Notes under the pieces: generated by a model
Told to the model about the DNA's origin: nothing
The model's database searches: none
Seen by the model: only the letters and a program-made list of their open reading frames with translations
Assembly (NCBI GenBank): GCA_963082875.1
Contig: OY720098.1
Span: 3,038,001-3,102,000, forward strand
Length of the DNA: 64,000 nucleotides
Direction of reading: 5' to 3'
Source: Corella eumyota
Taxonomy: Eukaryota; Chordata; Ascidiacea; Phlebobranchia; Corellidae
Shown here: positions 24,612 to 42,521 of the stretch, one piece after another
How the letters are laid out: the number at the start of each line of letters is the position of its first letter
Numbering within the stretch: position 1 is the stretch's first letter
Position numbers and translations under genes: made by a program

Positions 24612-25211
24612 TTAATCATCAATAAAACTAGTATCTGAAGACTGCTCGGCTTCCAATCCTTTTAACAATTTTTCTTTCTTTTTATCGTTTAGTTCCTTCT
24701 GCTTATCAATACACGCCATAGCAAACATTTTAAACTCCTTAAAATCTAGCTCTTCGTCGCCTGAAGCGTCAAATTCAAAGAAAATGTCGCGTACTGAGTG
24801 ATCTTTTAGGTTAAATAGGAAACCATATTGCTCGAATTCGTCAGCTGATATGGTACCACCACCGTCTTCGTCCATCATTTCAAACACCATCTTCGAATGT
24901 CGAAATATAAACTGCTTTTCGACCCTGTCTTTGAGTGATATTAGAATACAAACCAACAAGTAAAACTCCTGAAATCTTATGTAGCCCGTTGCTTGCTGGT
25001 CGAGCATGTCAAGGACCAATAATATTTGCCTTTTGTCCAAATTAGTAACATGTCTCATGAACTGGTAGAATTGAATGTCGTTTAGTTTGTTCTTGTTATG
25101 AACGTCCAGATAGTTAAAATATTTTAACAACAATTTTGTATTTTTTACGGTCAGCAAACTAAACGACCTATCAAGATGCAAATACTCAAGAACGTTGGAA
25201 CGGATTTTCAT
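24612..25211 (-). CDS. EFCAB9: EFCAB9, EF-hand calcium sensor of the CatSper sperm channel
   Basis: A single uninterrupted 199-residue frame. The first 170 residues follow vertebrate EFCAB9 closely: YLHLDRSFSLLTVKN, YFNYLDVHNKNKLND, FMRHVTNLDK, VLDMLDQQATGYIRFQEFY, LLVCIL, QFIFRHS and YGFLFNLKDHSVRD. Four EF-hand-like units are visible. The third (DEDGGGTISADE, about residues 114-125) and fourth (DASGDEELDFKE, about 148-159) have complete Ca-coordinating loops; the first two are degenerate. The third loop is, from memory, degenerate in mammals, so calcium binding may differ. In mammals the protein tunes the flagellar CatSper channel to Ca and pH. The gene is intronless, unlike its neighbours. 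It is divergent from the AKAP-like gene, with a full CRE between them. Confidence 0.88.
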   Translation of the reverse strand: MKIRSNVLEYLHLDRSFSLLTVKNTKLLLKYFNYLDVHNKNKLNDIQFYQFMRHVTNLDKRQILLVLDMLDQQATGYIRFQEFYLLVCILISLKDRVEKQFIFRHSKMVFEMMDEDGGGTISADEFEQYGFLFNLKDHSVRDIFFEFDASGDEELDFKEFKMFAMACIDKQKELNDKKKEKLLKGLEAEQSSDTSFIDD

Positions 25212-25279
25212 TTTGAAATTTGAAATTTTAATTAAACTTTACTTAGTTGGTAACATTTTAAAGTTAAACTATAATTTTA

Positions 25280-25287
25280 TGACGTCA
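25280..25287. promoter_or_regulatory. Palindromic CRE TGACGTCA between EFCAB9 and the AKAP-like gene
   Basis: A perfect CREB/CREM/ATF palindrome 69 bases upstream of the EFCAB9 start codon and about 570 upstream of the AKAP-like ATG. A further half-site-like TGCGTCA lies at about 25349. CREM drives many male germ-line promoters in vertebrates; its role here is inferred. Confidence 0.5.
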
Positions 25288-25855
25288 TAAGCAAATATTT
25301 GTTGTTGTCACGGAATTAAATTACAGTTTTGGAAACACTGGCGAAAGTGCGTCATAGTTTAAGTACTAAAACCACAAAACAAAAAAATTACAAAGAAAGT
25401 TTTATTTGATTTGTTTATTAAGTTTGTTTAACCATTTGACTGTCGCGTGAGCAAATTTTGGGTATTTTTTGGCCCACTTGAAAAAATTTGTCACTTTTAT
25501 TTAATTACTAAAAGGAATGCGTCTGCATGTCGAAAACTAATAATTAAATTACGAAATAAAATTTGATTTTAAATAAATAAAAAGACTGAAAGACGATAAA
25601 TTAAAACAAAAAACTGTCTTTATAAATTTTTTAAATCAATTAATATTATAAAAACATAATTTTTAAATAAGAAATATATACTGTAAAAAATAAATATTTA
25701 ACATTAAAAATAAATCACGAATCTGCAAGAACAAAAGAAGTTATTTAATTATGATAACAGTTTCTTTTCTTATAAATAATTAAGTATGTTTAAGAAAGGG
25801 CCATTAAAATAATTAAAAAAAACTTTTGTTGTTGTTTTAGATTTAAAAATAAAAT

Positions 25856-28800
25856 ATGGCAGAACATGAGAATAAAAAAATGGATATAATTGAAACTTGT
25901 GTAACAAGAGTGTTAGAAAGTGCTCTCGGACCACTCTATAAAAAAGAAACGAGAAATAGCCATAAAGTTACATTTTCTCTGCAACTTGAAACTGAAATTA
26001 AGGACAATAGTCAAAAAAAAATGTTGGAAAACACAGCTGAAAAATATGCCTGTCATTTAATGGGCGAAATTATGAAAAAAGCTGACACGCCAAAGGACTG
26101 TGAATTACTACAACATTATGTCGATAACTTAATTCAATCTGTGTTAAAATGTTCAATATCAACTGCTATAAATAAAGAACTATGTTATTACGATACAGTT
26201 GCTCAGTATGCTGATAATTTAGCTGAAAAAATCTGCAAAAATGGAATACAACAAATGAATAATGTTTTGCGAAAAAATTCACAATTTCAAATGATATCTG
26301 ATTTCTCGGACCAGATGGTAACAAGCGTTATAAACTCTACAATTTATGAATGTGATGGTTTTATTATAAAATATAGTCAGAATTTAGTAAGAGATATAAT
26401 GAAAGATGCTAAACAAATAGCTGGTAACCATATTTCTGCTTGTATGCAAAGAGAATCTTTTTCAGATGATATGGCAACTTCTATTTTGAATTTATGTTTT
26501 TCTGAAAAAGTCAAAAATGATCAAAAAGAGATACATCAATATCACTGCTATGCTGAGTCTTTACTTGGGCCTTTGCTCAGTGAAGTTTCAAATATAAATA
26601 AAACTAAAGAAAATCAAGTTTCACAATTAAGGTTTATAAATATTATTTTTGTTTTTTTAATTTTATTGGTAAATGTATATACTTTATTTATAGACTTAAT
26701 ATTTGTTTTATTTTTCAGCTCTCCACAAAAGCAAGAACAATCTTTAACAAATTCAAATGAACAAATTTGCCAAAGAAATATGCTTAAACTGCCTTTGGTA
26801 GGTTAATATTATCTATGTAAAATAGTAATACAAGCTATATAGTCAATGGAGGTATTTATTGGACAGTTAAAATTTGGAGGTAATTAGTGAACACCATTCC
26901 GAATATTTTTAGGGTTGCCACTTTTTACCTATAATTTGCCAGAACATTTTCTATAATATAAGGTTTAAATAAATGTCACTTTTTTTAATCTAAATTGCCT
27001 GGAAAAAAAATACGCACTTTTGAAATTTCAAAAAAAAATTTTGATTTTTTCGAAAATAAAGGCAAAAAGTAAGTTGTTAAAATTTACAAAATTTTTAAAT
27101 TACTAAATTTTCAGATTGGCAACACTAACTAAAAATGCACTGATCTTTCTATAAGGCCCTAATTTAAACTTCTATCTTCATTACACTCTATACAAAATGC
27201 GTCCAATGTTTACCTCCATCCTATTATTGTAAATGGGGGTAATTATTGGACACTTGTGAATACATTTTATTTGCTTTTAAAGGCCAAAAATAAGCCTTGT
27301 AGTCAATTTTAGTCACACTTATTACAAAAACATGAACAGATTTTAATTTGTTAGGTTTTTGCAATAAGGTGTATTAATAATTTAGGGTAGAAATAAATTT
27401 AAAACAAAAATGCCAAGAAAATATATACCCCCCCCCCTCTAAAGGCTTAAAAAAAGTGCAATTCAGGAATTATTAAAGGAACACAAACAAATTTATCCAA
27501 AGAATATAATATACCAAAATCAACAGTTTAATATTATCTTAGTAATGAAGGTACATTTCCCTCAGAACACGGCGTAAAGCCTGTATTTAACACCGTTCAA
27601 TACAAACAATTAAAAGCTAAATTTGCTTTAACGCTAATTTTGCTTTAACTTTAAATAATATTAAAAGTTTAGCCTGCACATATATAACCAACAATGAAAT
27701 GGAAGACGCTAAAAAAGACTAAAATTTATGTAGACGATTCTTTAAAAAAGGGAAATTTTTACTAGGGTAAGGCACTTAAGCAGTTTCTTAAAGATTCTGA
27801 TAGTCCTACAAAAAGTTTGCGTCGAGACTGCCTGAAGCCTAAAATTATCCAAAAGACCCCCTTTATCACAAAAATTTTTTAAAATGTGGCAATTGTTAAC
27901 ACTAGTCGACGATTACCCCCACGGTGTCCAGTAATTACCCCATTTGTGTAGGTAATTATTGGACATTTTTAATCTAGAATTTTAGGCAAACATGTGTAGA
28001 TTGAGATTTAAATAGTATTTTTTCTTAATGATGAATGATAACACTATCTTAGGAACAAAAAATATTTGATTTAAAGTTTAAAACAAAAAATTTATGGCCA
28101 AGTTTGTCAAAATCGTCCAATAATTACCTCCATTGACTATACTGTTCTTTTTATCTAAACTATTTTAATCATATGTCTAAAACCCTATTTTACTTACTGT
28201 TATACTTTTTAGGATAATAGTAAAACAGCTTCAAACGCAATGCACAGAAAAGATAGTGTTGATGGACAAAGGTAGAGTATTTTATTAATATTGTTTATTT
28301 TTTTAATCTGTATTTAAATGAAAAATCTTGTGTTTAATAAGACTGAGTGTTTAATATGGATTAATTTGCAGCTTAATTTTTTCTTAAGAACCTATCAATT
28401 TTTAAATATTTATTATTGCAATTCTGTTTTAAAATTGGTATTATGTTTTAATATATGTTTTGTTTTTATATTGGTTTATTTTGATTTTTTAGTGAGGCTT
28501 TAACTCCAAGGTCCGTTACAGAAGATAATAATTGGAAGAGGGGATTATATCACTTTGCTGATGAACTCCTGTACTCTCTTTCTATATTAGAAGATGAATA
28601 TTCATCTCATAATATTTTTGGCTCCCTAGAAACACCACCTGGTTAGCTACAATTGTTTATATTAATCAGTTAATGTAATTTTTTTACATTTAATTTGTAA
28701 AAAAAATTTGTATAAAAATTTTTTTAAATCAAGTTTTGCCCTTTGTGTTGTACAGCATTATTAAATTAAATTTTTTTTTGTTTAAATAATTGTGTTGTTT

Positions 28801-29023
28801 TGTAACAAAAATTTTTTTTACAGGTAGTGTGAGTTATGCTAGAGTTAAACGTTCAGGTTCGTGCCCGATAGTTCGAATCCCGCCGACTCTATATGAAGGT
28901 AAAAGTTATCGACGTCAGTCAGAAACATCAGTTCAATTAACAGGGGGAGTTGTTGGTTTTGCTGATAACTTAGCTTGTAATATTTTACGATCGACCGTAC
29001 TAAACTACAGTTGTGTTCACTAG
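25856..29023 (+). CDS. AKAP-like protein with many repeated RII-docking-type helices
   Basis: Five exons (25856-26631, 26719-26797, 28213-28271, 28493-28641, 28824-29023) encode 420 residues in closed frame. About nine short segments share the pattern aromatic-small-acidic/amide-Asn/Glu-hydrophobic-Ala/Val-x-x-Ile/Val: [85 protein letters not shown] and [11 protein letters not shown]. These resemble the amphipathic helices by which AKAP11, SPHKAP and AKAP3/4 dock the protein kinase A regulatory subunit (for example FAEELADTVV). The C-terminal linker is Ser/Arg-rich. Family membership is inferred from this motif; no overall homologue was named with certainty. Its place opposite EFCAB9 hints at sperm expression. 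Intron 2 is enlarged by a transposon. Confidence 0.72.
26840..28139 (+). mobile_element. Decayed pogo/Tc1-mariner-type DNA transposon (about 1.3 kb)
   Basis: Near-perfect inverted ends TAGTCAATGGAGGTAWTTATT with TA target duplications (26838-26839 and 28140-28141). The end motif GGTAATTATTGGACA recurs subterminally at 27239 and 27951, and in the other orientation at about 27201 and 27926, like transposase-binding iterons. Inside, a short frame beginning MPRKYIPP near 27411, and [12 protein letters not shown] in another frame, recall the helix-turn-helix N terminus of pogo-like transposases. The rest of the transposase is missing or shifted, so it is inactive. A run of C lies at about 27428. 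Confidence 0.8.
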
Positions 29024-30377
29024 TTATTTTAAATTTCAACCAGGGAATGTACTATATTATTTAAAATTTTTTTTTAAAATATAAATATCTAAATTGGAAT
29101 GTATTTTAAATACTTTATTTAGTTAGGCGAAGGTACTTAAATATTTAAAAGTGTTTTAGTTAAAAATTGTTATAAACACTGTTTTTTTATTTTTTTTTTG
29201 CTTTTCTTACTTTATTTCTAAACTAAATTATAAAAAAATTTAAGCAATCATTTTTATTTGAGTTAAAAACTTTTTTTAATGATTTTTTTCCCATCAGTGT
29301 TTATATTTCATTTTGGTGTTTTTGTCATTCATTTTTTACTACTATTTAATGTAGAATTTAGTATTTAAATAATTTTTAATTTTTCTTAAGGTAATTTTTG
29401 TTTAGATTTTTTCATACACAATTTTTTTATGCTTATAAATACGTACAATTTATTGTTAAAAACTGTGACATTTAGATTTGAGCATTACAACAAAATGCAT
29501 GAAAAATTTTAAAGTTCAGTAAATTAAAACGTACAACCAAATTTTAAAAATATTATAATATTCTATATAAAGTATTATCATATACTACATTTAATAGTTT
29601 ATAAAAGTTTTGGTTGATTTGTTTTTTGCCATTTAAGTTATTTATTATTTTCTTAATTAACTGGTGTCAATTTTGTAAAAAAAGGCTTTAGGTTTTAAAT
29701 CTATCTGTTTTGTCAGATTTTATTCGCCAAATTATGGTTTTATGTGTTTTGTATAAAAAGTTGATTTTGAAAACTTAAATTGAGGTTAAACAATTAATTA
29801 TGAAAAATTTCAACTTTATCTTAAAAAACTACTCCTATACGATTGTTTATCTGCAGATAACTTAACTATTTTTATTAATCTTGAGTATAACTTATTGTAT
29901 ACAGAAATTGTGTTAAAACTAAATTGTTACTTTTTTATCATTTTTGTTTTTTTTTAGTTACTAATAATTCTTCTTTTTCATTTTATAATTACACATTTTT
30001 CATTTTAAAATAATATTTGAATTAGTATTTGTTACTGAAAGAATAATAATCATTTCTATAAATGTAATGTTTTTGCCCTATTTTTTCATTTAAATAATTA
30101 AAAATTTTGGCTTATTTAATTATTTAATATTTTTATTTTTCGTACTATTACTCTGTTGTTAAATTTTTCATATTTATTTAACTGTGCACACCAACATAGT
30201 ACGATTGTTTATATTATTTTACCACACAATAAAAGCGTTTTTCACATTAAATGATCTTTTTAATTTAATATATTTTAAAGTAATTAATTTTTTTAATAAA
30301 ATTAAATAATTTTTTTGCCTAAATAATTTTTTTAGCGCGCAGCCTTAGGTATGCGTTTTGGCGTTGTTGTAATTGTC
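29024..30377. other. Intergenic, very AT-rich
   Basis: Three-prime flank of the AKAP-like gene up to the tRNA. Nothing but homopolymer-rich sequence is seen; an AATAAA lies at about 30228. Confidence 0.5.
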
Positions 30378-30449
30378 TCCTACATGGTCTAGGGGTTAGG
30401 ATTCCTGGCTTTCACCCAGGCGGCCCGGGTTCGATTCCCGGTGTAGGAA
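30378..30449 (+). tRNA. tRNA-Glu (anticodon TTC)
   Basis: Seventy-two bases folding as a canonical cloverleaf: acceptor TCCTACA pairs with TGTAGGA, discriminator A, D-arm TGGTCTAGGGGTTAGGA (box A), anticodon stem CCTGG/CCAGG around CTTTCAC with anticodon TTC, and T-arm CCGGGTTCGATTCCCGG (box B). A T-run follows at about 30453 as pol III terminator. No intron. It matches the usual animal tRNA-Glu closely and is clearly distinct from the SINE heads nearby. Confidence 0.97.
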
Positions 30450-30755
30450 CATTTTTTTTTCAATATAAAAATAAGTCTCAAGAAATCGTTGTAATAATAA
30501 CTATTAAATTTTAAACTTTAAATATGGCTTTCTTATTATTTGGGAATTGTAAAATCGTATTGCGTAACGCAAAACTTGTCATTTATTTGTTGCAATCGCA
30601 ATTTAGAAAACCCCCCCGCGAATACAAAACTTGTTTTAAAAATAATTCAAGCTGTTTTCCAGTTTTATAACTTCGTGTTTTCGTTATTTTAAAGCAATTA
30701 TTTAAGTTACAACCCGGATATTAAGACAGTTTTAAAAACGAATGGTCTTGAACTA

Positions 30756-38437
<7,682 letters not shown>

Positions 38438-39202
38438 TATATTTTTTCCTTAGTAATAGATCTTCGAAACCTAGCAAGTTTAAAATATAGTCGAACTAGT
38501 ATTTTGATATGTTTACACATTAGAATGTTAAAGCATTTAATTTATTGTTTTCTTATTATTTTTTGTTGTATATAAATTGTTTAAAGTTTAAGGTAATTAT
38601 TTAAGTTTGTTTATTTTTTGTTGCATATTTAAATGTAAAACAAAAATGTTTAAAGAACGTTAAAGTGCTTTAAATACTAGTGCCTTACTAAAAAAAAAAA
38701 AAAAAATAGTCTGTGCCTAACTTAGTTTTTTTAAGTTCATTTTTTTTTTTGATTATAAATAATGTTAAATTCTCCTTTTATGCCTTAATATCTAAAAAAT
38801 GCTTGATATAAAAATATATGTATTGGTCTTTATTTTATTGCATTAATATTAAATACAATAGTCGATCAATTATATATAAAAACTTTATATCTTATTATTA
38901 ATTCAAAATTGCAATCGATTATAATGTAACGTACTTAAATATCAAGATCAATAAGTGTCTTTATTTAAAGCTTGGCATTTTATTTAAATCTTTATAAAAG
39001 TTTTCCTTGGAGATTTATGATCAATTAATTGCCACTGCAGCGTCAAATTAATGATTTTATTTTTTATGAGATACGGTGAAAGCGTTAAAAAAAGGTAAAA
39101 CTATTCTTCGTTTTAGATAAGATAACTAACTTAAACTTAAAATAGACCAATTATTATTAAAGTTTAAATAGGCTATTAGTTTTGGTATAGTGTATAGTTA
39201 GA
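38438..39202. other. Intergenic between WDR47 and the EF-hand gene
   Basis: AT-rich with an A-run at about 38691-38706. No gene seen; the 5' UTR of the next gene presumably starts near its right end. Confidence 0.5.
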
Positions 39203-41080
39203 ATGGAAAATCGTAGGCAAAATAGCGAAGAAATTGATTTTTTGGGTTGGTTTTTCAGGTAATTTACGTAAGATTTACTTAAAATACTAAAACGTATTTA
39301 TGGTAAAAGTAAGCTAATAATAGTTTAATTTTTTTGAATAGTTTACTTTTTATTGAAAAAATTTTCTGTACATTAAAAAATTTAACAAGCCTAATTTTAA
39401 TATAGAGATGGACCTAATAGCAGCACGGAAACACGGAAAACTTCGAATCGATCCTCTGCAGTTCGCACAAGAAAAAAATTAGAAGAACAATACGAAAATT
39501 GTCAAGTCACTGGTTTTACAAACGACGAGGTCGACGAATTTCGACAAATTTTTGAATTTTATGACGTTGATAATCAAAAAGTTATGGACCTTCAGTAAGA
39601 AATTGTGTTATTTTTGTAAGGGCTATGTATGTAAAAAACTGGATGATGTAACTTAAAATGCGTTATTTAAAACAGAACACTTAACTTTACAACATAAGGT
39701 CATATATTAAATTTTGTTAGGCTGCAATGTCGACCCTCCGACATCCGAAATAACAAAGTACAAAAAAATCACATTAACTTCAAAATAAACATTGTTTTAG
39801 TGATTTGGAGCCAGCACTACGAGCACTTGGTTACAATCCGTCACTGGACTTGATTAAGAAAATAATTGATCTAATGACGGTAGAAGACGACGCAACTGTA
39901 GATTTTATGGAATTCTGCGTGGTGATTTGTCTTATACAAGAAGAACTCGGCCGTTACGGGGCACTAAGGTGTTTACTTCTATAAATTTTATGACAGTTAC
40001 CTTTAGATTCTTCCGGTAGTGGGGGGGGGGGGGTTTAATGGCAGCGGGCTACGAGCCGAAAGGTTTAGGGTTTGAGCCGCACCATTACCACACTATTCGC
40101 CCTTAAGCCCGGCGTTTACGGATATCTCAAACACGTCCTAACAGCACACCCTTTCCCAATAAAAAAATATAAAAACCTATCACCTCAAGTTGATATGAAA
40201 AAAAAGTTACCGTTAGTTTCGAGTTTTTTTTTAATTACCTAATTATATTGTTATTACAAAATGAACTGCTGCGACCTTAACAAGAAAATGTGTATTTTTA
40301 GGGATTCTTTTCGATTTTTGGATCATAATAGAGATGGAACGGTCGAAGTAGAAGAGTTACTTAAAATGTTGACAATGCATGGGGATAAGTCAGCTCTAAA
40401 AGATGCAAAAGAATTAATCAAGTAGATTTAATCATTTTGTTGCAAATAACATTTTATATGAGAAATTTTTTTAATCGTTTTATGTAAAAATAAGAAGGGT
40501 ATTAATTACCTCTAATTAAAGTTTCATTTATTAACTTAAAATCAAATTTAGTTGTTTTACAATTATCTAAGCCAATTTATGTACTTGTAGATATTATGAT
40601 CCCGAAAACATTGGTAAAATTAGCTATGAGAATTTTATTGATCAACTTAAAATCGCAAACGCAGAGCCATTAGGGGAAAAAGATTCATTTTACGAGTCTT
40701 CGTCGTCCAGGAAACATTTTAAAACTCATAAAACAATATTGCCTACACATGTACCAATAGAAATAAACAGTAAAAAACAAAATAAGGACAAGACCAAGAC
40801 CAAACTTAACCAAGGTAAAAGTTCGTTAACAAAAACTGTTGGTGCCTATTAAAAACAGTGTTCTTGCTGTTAGATTTGTTTAGTTTCTATTTTTTTTATT
40901 TTTATGTACATTTTTAGTATTTATTTTGTTTTTACAGGAAAAGTATTAACCGAGCCTTTAAACAATAGCGTTGCCCGGGTTTTAGGGGGACCTGTTATGC
41001 TGACCAGTGCTGTTATAATAACTGTCGACCAAAAACAAGTTAATAAAAAAAAAAACAAGTCCAAAGTTGAAAAGTTATAA
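39203..41080 (+). CDS. EF-hand (calmodulin-like) protein of unknown specific role
   Basis: Six exons (39203-39258, 39406-39594, 39801-39968, 40302-40421, 40591-40814, 40938-41080) encode 299 residues in closed frame. A 45-residue polar N terminus leads into a calmodulin-like core: FTNDEVDEFRQIFEFYDVDN with a degenerate first loop; a second hand (VEDDATVDFMEFCVVI); a third, complete loop DHNRDGTVEVEE; and a fourth, DPENIGKISYEN, without the final Glu. The C-terminal 120 residues are Lys/Ser/Thr-rich with a hydrophobic GGPVMLTSAVIITV patch and a lysine-rich end (KQVNKKKNKSKVEKL). One likely Ca-binding site, so more probably structural or a weak sensor. Centrin- or axonemal-type EF proteins are possible. 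I do not recognise an orthologue. Confidence 0.8.
40021..40160 (+). repeat. G13 run followed by a possible second tRNA-like SINE
   Basis: Thirteen consecutive G (40021-40033) in an otherwise AT-rich intron, then GC-rich GGCAGCGGGCTACGAGCCG and GGGTTTGAGCCGC, which could be box A- and B-like. The body does not match the common SINE. Single copy in the window, so the family call is weak. Confidence 0.35.
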
Positions 41081-42521
41081 CATGATTTCTTATTTTTATT
41101 AATATGTTTATAAACATTGTTAAATTCTCTTTGCAATTTAGTATTTTTACGTATTCTCTTTCGTAATACATTTAAAAATGTTATGTAATATACATTCTGG
41201 TACCTAAATTATAGCAATGTTTAAAATTATAGCAATGTTTATAAAAACTATTAATTAATATTACGTAACATAAAGCGTAGGGAGTTATACAACTGTTTTA
41301 ATTTCTTTTTGTGATAATTTTTCGTGCAAAGTCGTCTGTTTTGAGACTAATTTTCTCTGCGTACCAATCACAGTTTAGAAAAAATTGCCTTCCGATCTGG
41401 TTGAGTAGTTTCATGCTAACTGATTTTTTTCTAGAATTATAAAAAAAGTTGTTGTGCTTCGTTGATTACCGCGTGCTGTACGATTTTTTGGAATAAATTT
41501 CAAGATATTTGAAAATTGTTCTTGGGTTTGTACAATACGCTTAATTTCGTGCTTATCTAGTTTCAATTGTAAGCATTAGGTAGAAGTAAATCGCAATATA
41601 ATCATAAAAATATTAAAGTAATGGGTTGTCAGGTTGTTGCGTCTTAACTTTACTTGCAAGGCAATCTCAATTTTTTACGCTACGAAAAGAAACAATCGGG
41701 CAATGATTTTTAAACGGGAAGTGATTTACTTTTCTAACTTAAACGGATAAGTTTTTACTGTTCTTGTTTCAATATAGAAATAACAGCTTTTAGCAGGATT
41801 GTCAGATTGTTATACTCTTAAAAGACGAATCGTATATACAAGAAAAAATAACGTTAATTTAAATAAAACTGTGTCTGTGTGTGTTGTTGACTGCTGTTGT
41901 TACTAATACAATCAATAACTGGCATAAGAAAACAAAAAAAAAACTTTAAATCACAATTTGATTCTTTTATTTTAAAAAAAATGGTTTCGTAAATGAAATG
42001 CATAAAAATCTGTGTTTTATTATTATTAATGTTGTATATGGATTTTTAATCAGTTTTTGTTTTATTTAGATTCGAAATAGGTCAAAGTTGTTTTAATTAT
42101 TAATAAAATTATTCATAAATTTTAACTGGTAAGTTAACTATTCCTCTATCCTAAATGTATAAATATTTATATTTCTAATTTAAACTTTAATTTTTTGTAT
42201 ATAAGTTAAAATATTTGGTTATAAATTTAAATTAAAGTTTCATTTAAATTAAGTCTACAAGATAATAAATAAACTTTATAAACCTTTTGTTTTAGTAAAA
42301 ATCATTGTAATACTGGATCAATATTTAAAAAATTTCATACCCACCAAATATATATATACAATTTTAACATCTATAAATTATAAAATAAAATAGAACATTT
42401 TAACAAGATTTTTCGGGTCTTAGTTTTAGGCTGAATAAGACTTTTTCATTCTACGTTTTCACAGCAAAAATTAATCGAAATAAATCGCAATATTTTCACA
42501 GATTGTAAATTTTTTCAAGAA
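41081..42521. other. Intergenic/5' flank of G3BP
   Basis: AT-rich. Two TTTTCACAG acceptor-like sites (42460-42467 and 42493-42501) precede the G3BP start codon, fitting a noncoding 5' exon or a trans-splice acceptor. A GTGTCTGTGTGTGTTGTTGA patch lies at about 41871. Confidence 0.4.

Noticed and set aside
24612-25211. Calcineurin B or calmodulin identity for the minus-strand EF-hand gene
   Set aside because: The N-terminal half follows EFCAB9 residue by residue, which neither alternative does.
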